A stretch of 19,777 nucleotides of DNA, taken from contig JALXCG010000408.1 in NCBI GenBank assembly GCA_026991065.1, positions 1 to 19,777 of the forward strand, given 5' to 3'. Made by a program: the position numbers and the translations under genes. The stretch is from JALXCG01 sp026991065 [NCBI: Gemmatimonadota bacterium] (GTDB taxonomy: Bacteria > GCA-2686955). Positions 6,697 through 14,757 of the stretch are shown piece by piece. The notes under the pieces are model-generated. The model searched no databases. It saw nothing but the letters and a program-made list of their open reading frames with translations, and was not told the origin of the DNA. The number at the start of each line of letters is the position of its first letter. Position 1 is the first letter of the stretch.

Positions 6697-8514
6697 ATGT
6701 GGAGATCGATCACAATTCTCGGCGCCGGGCTCTCCATTGGTGCTCTCCTGGTTGGCTGCGAGCTTTCCCCAAGTAACCCTGGAAAGATTCAACCCAATAC
6801 AGCACCCAACGTCTTCTTTCTCAACACCTTCTCCAGCATCATCGATACCACGATCACGCCGGAAAAAGACTTTTTCGGTCGTACCTTCCTCGATACCCTG
6901 TTGACCCTCAATGCCACCGAGGTCAACTACTCCTCGATCATCTCCTGGTACGGCACCGATATCGACGGCTTTGTGGAATCCTACGAATACGCCATCGAGT
7001 CCGTCGCCAACGACACCCTCTTCACTCCGGCCGACTTGGCGGCAATCACCCCCGCCAACATTCCCGACAGTGCCTGGGTTACGACCAGCTCCACGACCGA
7101 CACGATTCTTTTTCTGGCCCCGCATCTCCGTGATCGCCACCGCCTCTGGATCCGCGCGGTGGATGACCGTGGCGCTCGCTCCGAGCCAAAGTTTTCCGAC
7201 TTCATTGCGGTTACCGAGCCACCCGCCGTTGTGCTCCAATGTAGTGATGAAGATATCGACGATGGTGCATGTCCGCCCGACTCGGTATTCTCCCTCTTTG
7301 GTCCTACTCCCGTATGGCAAGGGATCCATCTGGAGTGGGAGGGCTCCGACCCCGACGGCACCATCGCTTCCTACATCGTCAAGATCGGCGAGAACACCCC
7401 CATTGTCACCACCGAGACATCAATTGATCTCACCGCAGCCGACGGTCTGACTGACGGTTCGCACACCATCTATGTTTACGCTGTCGACAATGCAGGAGCG
7501 ATTTCCCCGATTCCCGCCCATCGCACGCTGCAAGTTACGGTTCCCTCCTTTGAGCGAAAGTTGCTGGTTGTGATCGACGGCGACCAGGACTGGTCGCTGG
7601 CACCGCATGTCAACATGCCGATGACAAACGACCAGTTCAAATCCTTCTATCGCCAAGTGCTCACCAGTGGCAGCTTCGTCGAAGCCGGTGAGGAGGGTGT
7701 GACTTGGGATTTCGTGACGCCCCAAGAGATCAACCGCGCCCTGCTGGGCCACTACTCGCATCTGCTGTGGATCAACGAAACTCCCTTGGTGCTCTTCGGC
7801 AGCATCAACCCCGACGGTTCTAACCTGACCAAGACTCAGCACATCCTCGCTTCCTATTTCCAGGCGGGTGGTTCCGGCGCATTCATTGGCTCCCTCGCGG
7901 CATCAACGGCCAACAAGCCGGAAGAACTCAACGATTTCTTTGACTCCTGGTTCGGCGTGCAAGTCGCCAACATCGGCCGCACTGACCAGATCTATGGACC
8001 CGACAACAGCTTGGCTCTTCCTTTCGTAGTCAATGGCGAAGCCTTCGACGACGCGAATGGCAATGGCACTTGGGACGATGGTGAGGATTTCGACGACGTG
8101 GGTCTTGATGGTATTGCTGGCACCGATGACGCGGGCGAAGCCAACGGCAAATGGGAAGGCGGCTGGAGCGAAGTTCTCATCTACAACAATCCTCCTGATC
8201 CGCCCGAACGCGAAGCCTACGACCCGGACCTCGGCGGTGCCCATTGCGCCTCCATCGCCTCACTGACCGACCCACGCGCCAAGGTGTTGTATCGCGATGG
8301 CGAAGGAACGATCATCTCAAGCGTCTTCCACAGTGCCACTTCCTCTACAGCACTCCTCCTCGCTCCATTGCAGATGGCTGGCCCGGCCTACGCTCCTGAT
8401 CAAGCCCAGTCCGGCTACGGATCAAGCCCTGAGGATGCCATGGCACTCGATCAGCAGGAGTTGCTGAGCGGTGTCCTCCGCAATGTCTTCCAGGAGATTG
8501 GTCTCCCAGAGTAA
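6697..8514 (+). CDS. Surface/periplasmic lipoprotein with Ig-like repeats and one EF-hand-loop-like motif
   Basis: A 605-residue protein. ATG 6697 is set by a GGAAGGA ribosome site 6 nt upstream and by the signal peptide it creates, although the frame stays open far upstream. Lipobox LVGC, with Cys21 as the lipidated residue. Residues about 75-130 (SWYGTDIDGFVESYEYAI) and 210-285 (LEWEGSDPDGTIASYIVKI, then IYVYAVDNAGA) look like Ig/FN3-type domains. About 288-440 begins KLLVVIDGDQDW and includes HYSHLLWINE and YFQAGGSGAFIGSL, which recalls a GATase-like Rossmann fold, a weak impression only. Residues 452-487 hold DANGNGTWDDGEDF followed by DVGLDGIAGTDDAGE, the same two-part motif as in the TonB receptor and the secreted protein to the right. 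It is a single-gene unit with its own promoter and terminator. Function unknown; a role with the receptor is inferred from the shared motif. Confidence 0.85.
   Translation: MWRSITILGAGLSIGALLVGCELSPSNPGKIQPNTAPNVFFLNTFSSIIDTTITPEKDFFGRTFLDTLLTLNATEVNYSSIISWYGTDIDGFVESYEYAIESVANDTLFTPADLAAITPANIPDSAWVTTSSTTDTILFLAPHLRDRHRLWIRAVDDRGARSEPKFSDFIAVTEPPAVVLQCSDEDIDDGACPPDSVFSLFGPTPVWQGIHLEWEGSDPDGTIASYIVKIGENTPIVTTETSIDLTAADGLTDGSHTIYVYAVDNAGAISPIPAHRTLQVTVPSFERKLLVVIDGDQDWSLAPHVNMPMTNDQFKSFYRQVLTSGSFVEAGEEGVTWDFVTPQEINRALLGHYSHLLWINETPLVLFGSINPDGSNLTKTQHILASYFQAGGSGAFIGSLAASTANKPEELNDFFDSWFGVQVANIGRTDQIYGPDNSLALPFVVNGEAFDDANGNGTWDDGEDFDDVGLDGIAGTDDAGEANGKWEGGWSEVLIYNNPPDPPEREAYDPDLGGAHCASIASLTDPRAKVLYRDGEGTIISSVFHSATSSTALLLAPLQMAGPAYAPDQAQSGYGSSPEDAMALDQQELLSGVLRNVFQEIGLPE
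8050..8157 (+). repeat. Single EF-loop-like (type A) plus type B unit in the lipoprotein
   Basis: D452-x-N-x-N-G-x-W-D-x-G-E463 fits a 12-residue EF-hand loop, with acidic or Asn ligands at 1, 3, 5 and 9, Gly at 6 and Glu at 12. It is followed at once by a D-V-G-L-D-G-I-A-G-T unit with D-D-A-G-E-A-N-G. The start of this unit equals one in the TonB receptor over ten residues (DVGLDGIAGT). Confidence 0.75.
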
Positions 8515-8547
8515 GTAGTCTAGTTACTTCTTCTTGCTCTTTTTTCC

Positions 8548-8574
8548 GCCCCGCACGGACTTACCGTGCGGGGC
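8548..8574 (+). terminator. Stem-loop terminator of the lipoprotein gene
   Basis: A perfect 11-bp stem (GCCCCGCACGG / CCGTGCGGGGC) with a 5-nt ACTTA loop, 33 nt after the stop codon. The following TCTTCATTGCTTG is only moderately T-rich, so termination may be partial. A run of six T residues lies upstream of the stem, not after it. Confidence 0.65.
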
Positions 8575-9030
8575 TCTTCATTGCTTGTTGCCCTACTCTC
8601 CATAGTTCAGCGCCGCCGCCCCAGTGATCCACCGCTATGCCTGATGGCCGATTCCAAGAGCCGCGGCCATGCAGTTCCATGAATGGAAGAGCGAAACTGG
8701 AACTGCTCTCCGCACGTTTCCCAGCCAAAGCACCGCACGCAAGCCACCACGATGTAATGCATTGGCGACATCTCCATCCGCACGCCCGATCCTGAGCATA
8801 ACTACGAGCCTGTCGCGCATTGTTTTTCGAACCTCGTGTTCGGGCCAGGTTCGGGAGATCAAGGCGCTGAGTCCGCAGGAAGGCTGATTGCCTTTCAAGG
8901 ACTTAGAAATGCAGAGATCGGAGCAGGGACGGATGCGCGGCGACGTGAAGACAATGCGCGACAGGCTCCTGGTGGCTCCCCTTCTCTTGCACCTCGTGCG
9001 CTCCCACGGGCGAGGCCTCTGTCAGCAAGC
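8575..9030. other. Convergent intergenic stretch with no gene seen
   Basis: About 456 bp between the two terminators. Short open frames on both strands (up to 113 codons) overlap each other, lack a good ribosome site and have no recognisable motif. I see no tRNA, no long direct repeat and no mobile-element end. Confidence 0.5.
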
Positions 9031-9065
9031 AAAAAAAAGCCCGCTGGTCACATAGACCAGCGGGC
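9031..9065 (-). terminator. Strong rho-independent terminator of the right-hand block
   Basis: Reading the minus strand: a perfect 11-bp stem (GCCCGCTGGTC / GACCAGCGGGC, 9065-9039) with a 5-nt loop, followed at once by eight T residues (9038-9031). It begins 55 nt past the stop of the BNR protein gene and closes the block. Confidence 0.93.
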
Positions 9066-9119
9066 AAGCTCTGCAATCGATCAACCACTGCTAGTCAGCG
9101 GTCGAAAGCGCCATTCCGA

Positions 9120-10934
9120 CTACTTCACAATCAGCATCGAACGAGTCAAAGTCTCGTTGGCGGTGGTCAAGCGATAGAAATAGACGCCCGACGAAACCTT
9201 CGTGCCCTGATCCGTGGTGCCGTCCCAACGCACAGACTTAGTGCCCGCAGGCTGAGAACCAGAAACCAAGGAGCGAACCTTGCGGCCCGCGGCATCGTAG
9301 ACAGCCAGCTCGACGTTACCAGCTTCAGCCAGCTCGTAGCTGATCTGGGTCGACGGATTGAACGGATTCGGTGCGTTCTGCTTCAGAACAGTGCGACTCG
9401 GAACCGCAGGCGCGCCGGGGCCATCACCCTGAATACCAACTGGTGTGTTTGTCACACGGGTGAACATCACATCAGCCGGCGCCGCTGCGTCGTACATCTC
9501 CGACCACGCAAAGCCCGGACCCTGCTCGCCTACCTCGTGCGTGATGTGCGAGTAAATGCTGTTCCGCCCAGCCTGTGCGTCCTCGGTCGAAATCGCGGAA
9601 ACCATCGTACGATCCGACCATCCCTCGGCCGCGCCGACCTGCATGGACTGCATCCAAGTCTGGAAGCCCGGGCCGCAGATGGTCCAACCGCCACCTTCAG
9701 CAACAACAGACATGTATGATGAGTTGTACACCACGTAGAGCATGTCGACATCGCCACCGCGATAGATCCCGATCTGGGGAATACCGGTCAGGGAGTCTGT
9801 TGCGATCGTTTCCAGAGTCGGGTTGAACTCGCAGCTGTCAGGGAGTGCAACCAGGGCATTCCGATCCATCAGCATGGAACGGCTGCTCTCAATCCAGGAA
9901 TCACCACTGAAGATACCCGAGACATACTCCGGCGGGCCGGACGGGCCGATCTCGTTGAAACCAACCAGGCCGCCGTCATACGTTTCGGATGTATTGTGCT
10001 GGAAAACGATGTGGACCGTGTGATCCCGATCAACAACCATGGAAGGTTCGACTTTCTGCGAACCCGGCTCACCAAAGGCGGCAATCTGCGGGGTGCTCCA
10101 GGTTTGACCACCGTCACTGGACCGCTGAATCACGACATCGCCATCGCCGTCGTCATCCTGATCGTTGTTGTAGACGATGTACATGTCGCCGTTGCTCGGG
10201 TCCGCAGCGCCGCTCGCCATTGTCCATGTGTCACTCACGCCACTGTTGGCGACATACTCAGTCCAGGTCACGCCGTCAGTGGACACATTCACGGTGATGT
10301 CCAGGCTGCCGGTACCCTTTTGGGTCACAAAGAACCAGGTACCATCGGATGAACGATCAAGAAACGGGAAAGTGTGCCCGCCACCACCATCGGTGATTTG
10401 CGTACTCGTTCCCCAAGACTGAGTGCCAAAATCAAACGTGTTGATCCAGGTCTCATAGTCGCCACCGGTGGTTGCATGATAAGCGACCATGACACCGCCA
10501 TCGAACTCATGCGCACTGGGACGACCCGCGTCCGATTGACTTTCGTCCGAAGGAACGCCAGGGAAGGACCAGAATCCGATACCACCGACTTCTTGCCAGT
10601 AGTTCGAATTGATCATGAAGTCGCCGCCTTCATTCCACTCGTAGAACACCATATAGGTGTCCTGGTCCGGCGAATAGACCACGTGCCTTTGCTGTGGGTA
10701 GTCGGTCGGTGCGGAAAAGTCGGCGCCGCGATCCACAGCCGTGGCGACGGTCTGGACCACTCCTTCGGGCGGCACCCCAAAGTAGTTGCCTACCTTGTGA
10801 ACCTCATTACCAACAGTGGGATTCGGCACTCGAACAGCTTGGCGGGTCGTGGTCGAAGCCGTGGCCTGACCCGCCAACCCCGCCGAGAGCAGGACCACCG
10901 GAGCCGTGAGCACCAACGCATAGCGATTGATCAT
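9120..10934 (-). CDS. Secreted BNR/Asp-box protein with FlgD-Ig-like C-terminal sorting domain
   Basis: A 604-residue protein. ATG 10934 was chosen over an open frame to 10967 because GAGGAG lies 5 nt before it and it begins a clean signal peptide (MINRYALVLTAPVVLLSAG, cleavage near ATAS). The middle (about 70-480) is a beta-rich region of sialidase/BNR type. One Asp-box is textbook (SSDGGQTW, 272-279), and a related STDGVTWTEY lies near 218-227. Just before the Asp-box is an acidic D-Q-D-D-D-G-D-G-D run that may bind calcium. Residues 514-604 form a FlgD-Ig/type A sorting domain (NAPNPFNPST, ELAEAGNVELAVYDAAGRKV, SSGVYFYRL, ending MLIVK). Family knowledge: such C-terminal domains take proteins through type IX secretion or a similar route. 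Catalytic sialidase residues cannot be confirmed by eye, so I do not claim enzyme activity. It may be the last cistron of the block, or have its own promoter in the 195-bp gap. Confidence 0.85.
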   Translation of the reverse strand: MINRYALVLTAPVVLLSAGLAGQATASTTTRQAVRVPNPTVGNEVHKVGNYFGVPPEGVVQTVATAVDRGADFSAPTDYPQQRHVVYSPDQDTYMVFYEWNEGGDFMINSNYWQEVGGIGFWSFPGVPSDESQSDAGRPSAHEFDGGVMVAYHATTGGDYETWINTFDFGTQSWGTSTQITDGGGGHTFPFLDRSSDGTWFFVTQKGTGSLDITVNVSTDGVTWTEYVANSGVSDTWTMASGAADPSNGDMYIVYNNDQDDDGDGDVVIQRSSDGGQTWSTPQIAAFGEPGSQKVEPSMVVDRDHTVHIVFQHNTSETYDGGLVGFNEIGPSGPPEYVSGIFSGDSWIESSRSMLMDRNALVALPDSCEFNPTLETIATDSLTGIPQIGIYRGGDVDMLYVVYNSSYMSVVAEGGGWTICGPGFQTWMQSMQVGAAEGWSDRTMVSAISTEDAQAGRNSIYSHITHEVGEQGPGFAWSEMYDAAAPADVMFTRVTNTPVGIQGDGPGAPAVPSRTVLKQNAPNPFNPSTQISYELAEAGNVELAVYDAAGRKVRSLVSGSQPAGTKSVRWDGTTDQGTKVSSGVYFYRLTTANETLTRSMLIVK

Positions 10935-11129
10935 GTCGTCTCCTCGTGAGACTGGGGTTCGGCGCACACATCGCGGCGTTTCCGCGAAATAGAAATCCCA
11001 AGGAAATCGGCTCCTGTGCGAAACCGACGGGGACAGACGCCGTCAACAAACTCATCTGAAACAATCCTCGTGCTTGACCGCGCTAATCCTGAATCAAGTT
11101 CAGCGCACCCAACCACCGAGTGACTCCAT

Positions 11130-12089
11130 CTAGAAACGAATGGCAAGCGTGTAGCGGTGCACATCCGTCAACGATTCCATTCTGGTATAGGCGTAGTCAA
11201 AACGCACGTTCCCCCCCATCAGGTAGGCGCCTCCCCCTACGCTCCACGTTTCGTCGTCGTAGTTGAACCGGTAGCCTCCCCGTAGCGCCACCCAGTCACC
11301 ATACACATATTCGGCACCCAGGTTGGCGCGCTCTGGCGCGTCATTGGGGTGACTACCCTCAACCGACACCACCAACGCCTGCATCCCATCCCGAAATACA
11401 TCGGCCGTCCCCCCGACCTTGAAGTTGATGGGTAGCGGCGCAGCCTCGACCAGATAGGTCACATCCGGCCCAAAGTTGCTGATGGCCATGCCAAAGTTGA
11501 TGCCTCTGTAGCCGGTACGGTAAAGCGTCCCCACATCCACGCCCCAAGAAGTGGCGTTTGCGTCCACTCCCGGCTCATCCCGAATGTCATCGAGTTTGGC
11601 CAGTGACGATGAGATCAGACGAAACGAAAACCCGACCGAGAACTTGTCGGTCAGTTCGAGGGCATAGCTGGTAGTCAGACCATACTCCGACGCCCGGAAA
11701 TTTCGTCCCGTGCCGGTTGGATCCACGGGTGTCGTTTCAGCCATGTCATCGGTTCTGAGTGCCTGAAAACTCACCCCCACACGCCCCGAAGCGACATACA
11801 TCGGCAGCACCACTCCGCCGAACTCATACGAGATTCCGGCCCCATGATAGAGGTCGATGTGCGACAGAATCGCTTCTCCACTTAGTACCTGGGTGATGGC
11901 AGCGGGGTTGTAATAAAGCCCCGAAGCATCATCCGCCATCGCGACAAACGCATCGCCCATACCGACCGCGCGCGCACTTACACCAATCTTAAGAAACTGC
12001 GTAGCGGCCGTTCCAACCTTGTCCTGCGCCGAAGCGCCCGAGGCCAGGAGAAGAACGCTTGCCGCCGCTGCCAGAGCCTTTGCCTTCAT
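11130..12089 (-). CDS. PorV/PorQ-family (UPF0164) outer-membrane protein
   Basis: A 319-residue protein from ATG 12089, with AAGGAG about 11 nt upstream and a good signal peptide (MKAKALAAAASVLLLASGASA, cleavage before QDKVG). It starts only 25 bp after the upstream gene ends. Hallmark at about 31-65: QFLKIGVSARAVGMGDAFVA, then DDASGLYYNPAAI, the conserved N-terminal signature of PorV/PorQ proteins, which belong to the FadL-like 14-strand barrels. The rest shows alternating barrel strands (YGLTTSYALELTDKFSVGFS, GINFGMAISNFGPDVTYL, ANLGAEYVYGDWVALRGGYRF) and a terminal Phe, as outer-membrane barrels have. Family knowledge: PorV binds the C-terminal domains of type IX cargo and shuttles them to the attachment complex. 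Inference: here it serves the sorting-domain proteins coded on either side. No T9SS core gene (porT, sov, porK-N) is visible in the window, so a non-T9SS role for this homologue remains possible. Confidence 0.88.
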   Translation of the reverse strand: MKAKALAAAASVLLLASGASAQDKVGTAATQFLKIGVSARAVGMGDAFVAMADDASGLYYNPAAITQVLSGEAILSHIDLYHGAGISYEFGGVVLPMYVASGRVGVSFQALRTDDMAETTPVDPTGTGRNFRASEYGLTTSYALELTDKFSVGFSFRLISSSLAKLDDIRDEPGVDANATSWGVDVGTLYRTGYRGINFGMAISNFGPDVTYLVEAAPLPINFKVGGTADVFRDGMQALVVSVEGSHPNDAPERANLGAEYVYGDWVALRGGYRFNYDDETWSVGGGAYLMGGNVRFDYAYTRMESLTDVHRYTLAIRF

Positions 12090-12114
12090 GAGGAAATTGT
12101 CTCCTTCTTGCGCG

Positions 12115-14679
12115 CTACTTGAGAATGACGAACTTGCCCACCTCTGTCCCGCCACCGACCCCGGGACCGGGCTCGACAGCGAAGAGGTAGATGCCACTGA
12201 CGACGGCCTGGCCGTTCCGGGAGATCAAGTCCCACGATTCAGCCGTATCATCCGGGTTTTCCGGAACATGTTCCAAAGTCTTCACCTCATCTCCCGCCAA
12301 CGTAAAGATCTTGATCTTGCAACGACCTGGAAGATTGGTGAAATCGATGCGCCGGTCAAATTCGGTCCACTGCTGAGAGTCCACCTCCCAGCCGTTGCGA
12401 TAGTCGGTCGTTATCTTGTAGGGATTCGGCACAACCATGACCTTCTTCTTCTGTGCCAAGTCCTGCGGTGTGGTGGGGTTGACCCTAACCGCGTTCGCGA
12501 AGACGCTCGACTCAAGTGACGTTAGATTTGCCGGCGGATAACCGTTGTCGTACGCCGTAACCGCGATATAAAGCGGCCAGTTCGAAAGGGTCGGACCATA
12601 CTCGTACCGGTATGGGAATTCGCTTGAGTCCGGATCGGTATTCCTAATGGCTCCGAAACCCGTGTTCCGTCCGAGGGTATCTGGCATGGTACCGATCACT
12701 TCCAGATCCTCGTCGTAAATCGGAACCTCGGCGATGTCCTGGTCGAGGAGGCCTGTGAAGTCATTGCCCGCGCCACTCCTGCTCACATAAACGCGATAGC
12801 CCTGGAAGTCACGACGGCGATCCTTCTCGGGGATGAACCCATCAGAAAAGAGTTCGGCCGAATCATCCCATTTCACAACGATGTGATTGGCGTCAGGCTT
12901 TTCGACTTTGATCTTCGGTGACGGAGGCGGCGGGGGACCGGAAAAATCGGGGACGCCGTCGCCCTCATCAAGTTTTCCATTCTCGGCGCCATATCGCACC
13001 TCGCGAGAAAGATGGAGACGCTCATAGGAGGCCATAATCTCCTCTGCGGACATGCTCCAGTCGATCTCGCCAGCGATGCTTTTCAGGTAATCGAGGGGGC
13101 TTTCATCCGGATTCCCGGGATCCGGGTCGATATACTTGATTACGTAGCGAAGTGCGGTGTCTTCGCCGGGATCCAGGATGCCGTTCCCCTCTCCCACATC
13201 CCCCGTCCCCGGGATACCATCGGCGCCGACGTCCTCACCAGCAAAGAAATCACCGGTATCAGCAACCCCGTCGCCCTCTCCTTCGTCTCCAGTTCCTGGT
13301 AGCCCGTCCTCGCCATAGTCGTAGGAATCGGTGTCGATTCCCGGGTTGTCAAAAACGAACTGAACCCACTGTGCGTTGATATCGAAATCGGTGAAGTCGT
13401 TGGCTTCGACGCCCCCACCTTGCCAGAAGTTCTCCGCGCAGAAGTAGCCCAGAGTAAAGGGAAGTACTTCGCCGGGCTGAATCGAGAAGGGTCCGAAAGA
13501 GAACAGAAAACGAGTATCCTCTGCGCCAACCTCTTGATTGTTGTGCAGGGCCACCAGTTGATCGGGATCCAACGTGGAATCCGGCAGGGTGGCGTTTTGC
13601 CAGCCACTCATGATGAGGTACTTGTTAACGTCACCGTCTGGCGTTCCCTTGTTGCCGTCAGGGAAAGGTCGTCCCGGGCCCCAGTCTTTCTGCTGATCGG
13701 TATCCGAAAGCCACCAGTTGAATGTAGTAGTTAGATCCTTGGAAGGCGATCGTACGACGCGAACACCCATCACGCCCGGCGCCAATACACCGTCACCCGT
13801 GGCCTGGCTGCGATAACCGGGGCCGTCATAGTCGGCAAGCCAAGCAGCGTTGATTTCCTTGATTCCATCCGCGGAAAACTTGCGGAATCCGGTCACGTCG
13901 TCCTGAGCATTCGCGGACGCGTCCTGGTCCGTCTGAGGGGTAGGACCGACATCCCCATCCAGATACAAACCGATAAAGACGTCGCGCAATGTCTTCAGGC
14001 CGATATTGCTGATCTCGTAGTCAAAAATGACGAAGTCCTCTGCGTAGGAAAACGAGAGGGCGTGCGACATCTGCTGCACACGAATGTTAAGCGGCTTACG
14101 GTGGTTGGCAGAGACGGCGTTGTCATCCGCGGATGTCAGAGTATCGGTGTAGACCGCCAGGAAAGACTGGTCTGCGAGGCCATAAACAGGGTCGTAGTTA
14201 TCGGCCGCCGGATTGTTGGAATAGGCGGTGATGGTGTCCGCTGCATCGAAGCCGGGGAAAAACTCCAATTCGAGGGCCCAACCATCGTGACCGACGCTCA
14301 CCAGAGTGTCATCGCCAACAATCGCCCCGACCCAGAGGGCACCTTGGAAGAGATAGTCGTAGCCCCCCCGAGCGGGGAATTGACAGGAGACAAACCCTTC
14401 GTGCCCACAACTTTCTTTGTATGGATCGAGATTGGTCTGTTCAGGAAGTCCGAAGACCCCGAAATTGGACACAACCAGCCAGATGTTTGAGACGTCATGG
14501 CAGAGTTGGTGCATCCGTGATTTGCCCTGCACCCCCTCTTCGGAAAGCCGTACGGCCGGAGACTCGTTTGTTCCGTACCCGGCGCTCTTCTGATCCTGCC
14601 AAATGGCCTGCGCCGAGCCAAAGAAACCGGTCGTGGCCCATGCCAGCACAACGGCTGCCGTCTTCATCCTGATCTTCAT
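12115..14679 (-). CDS. Large secreted protein with EF-loop-like units, FN3-like region and C-terminal sorting-type domain
   Basis: An 854-residue protein. Of three close ATGs (14685, 14679, 14667), 14679 sits 6 nt after GGAGG, and it gives the signal peptide MKIRMKTAAVVLAWATTGFF with cleavage after SAQA. Residues about 60-440 form a beta-rich region with DVSNIWLVVSNFGVFG, SFSYAEDFVIFDYEISNIG and FIGLYLDGDVG, a pattern I associate with secreted proteins of FCB-related candidate phyla but cannot name. Residues 454-507 hold two type B units. About 590-760 is a Pro-rich hinge plus an FN3-like domain (HIVVKWDDSAE, FQGYRVYVSRSG, YIAVTAYDNGY). The last 100 residues (VMVVPNPYK, CKIKIFTLAGDEVKTL, SGIYLFAVE, ending KFVILK) are a sorting-type domain, a different subtype from that of the BNR protein. 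It lies just downstream of the TonB receptor and upstream of the PorV-like gene. Function unknown; a surface partner of the receptor is the inference. Confidence 0.82.
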   Translation of the reverse strand: MKIRMKTAAVVLAWATTGFFGSAQAIWQDQKSAGYGTNESPAVRLSEEGVQGKSRMHQLCHDVSNIWLVVSNFGVFGLPEQTNLDPYKESCGHEGFVSCQFPARGGYDYLFQGALWVGAIVGDDTLVSVGHDGWALELEFFPGFDAADTITAYSNNPAADNYDPVYGLADQSFLAVYTDTLTSADDNAVSANHRKPLNIRVQQMSHALSFSYAEDFVIFDYEISNIGLKTLRDVFIGLYLDGDVGPTPQTDQDASANAQDDVTGFRKFSADGIKEINAAWLADYDGPGYRSQATGDGVLAPGVMGVRVVRSPSKDLTTTFNWWLSDTDQQKDWGPGRPFPDGNKGTPDGDVNKYLIMSGWQNATLPDSTLDPDQLVALHNNQEVGAEDTRFLFSFGPFSIQPGEVLPFTLGYFCAENFWQGGGVEANDFTDFDINAQWVQFVFDNPGIDTDSYDYGEDGLPGTGDEGEGDGVADTGDFFAGEDVGADGIPGTGDVGEGNGILDPGEDTALRYVIKYIDPDPGNPDESPLDYLKSIAGEIDWSMSAEEIMASYERLHLSREVRYGAENGKLDEGDGVPDFSGPPPPPSPKIKVEKPDANHIVVKWDDSAELFSDGFIPEKDRRRDFQGYRVYVSRSGAGNDFTGLLDQDIAEVPIYDEDLEVIGTMPDTLGRNTGFGAIRNTDPDSSEFPYRYEYGPTLSNWPLYIAVTAYDNGYPPANLTSLESSVFANAVRVNPTTPQDLAQKKKVMVVPNPYKITTDYRNGWEVDSQQWTEFDRRIDFTNLPGRCKIKIFTLAGDEVKTLEHVPENPDDTAESWDLISRNGQAVVSGIYLFAVEPGPGVGGGTEVGKFVILK
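13159..13320 (-). repeat. Two tandem type B acidic units in the secreted protein
   Basis: Residues 454-507 contain D-Y-G-E-D-G-L-P-G-T-G-D-E-G-E-G-D-G, then, after a short spacer, D-V-G-A-D-G-I-P-G-T-G-D-V-G-E-G-N-G and I-L-D-P-G-E-D. These match the longer repeat class of the TonB receptor almost position for position. Confidence 0.8.
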
Positions 14680-14718
14680 CTCCATCCTCCGGACACCTCG
14701 GTTCAGTTTGCCCCGAGC

Positions 14719-14746
14719 GCCGGCTGTGCTGTGCAGCACAGCCGGC
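14719..14746 (-). other. Intercistronic 12-bp hairpin between receptor and secreted-protein genes
   Basis: A perfect 12-bp stem (GCCGGCTGTGCT / AGCACAGCCGGC) with a 4-nt loop. It begins 11 nt after the receptor stop and ends about 30 nt before the GGAGG of the next gene. No T-run follows on the minus strand, so it looks less like a full terminator than an attenuating or RNA-stabilising element that sets different levels for the two genes. Confidence 0.6.
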
Positions 14747-14757
14747 TGAGTGTCATT

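Noticed and set aside
6532-7329. 265-codon minus-strand open frame opposite the lipoprotein start
   Set aside because: It is antisense to a gene with a good ribosome site, signal peptide and lipobox, and its translation shows no motif.
8635-8898. Small minus-strand frame in the convergent intergenic region
   Set aside because: Lies downstream of a strong terminator with no promoter or ribosome site seen, and no recognisable protein features.
14719-14746. Hairpin as a rho-independent terminator
   Set aside because: No T-run follows on the minus strand, and the next gene is tightly spaced in the same direction.
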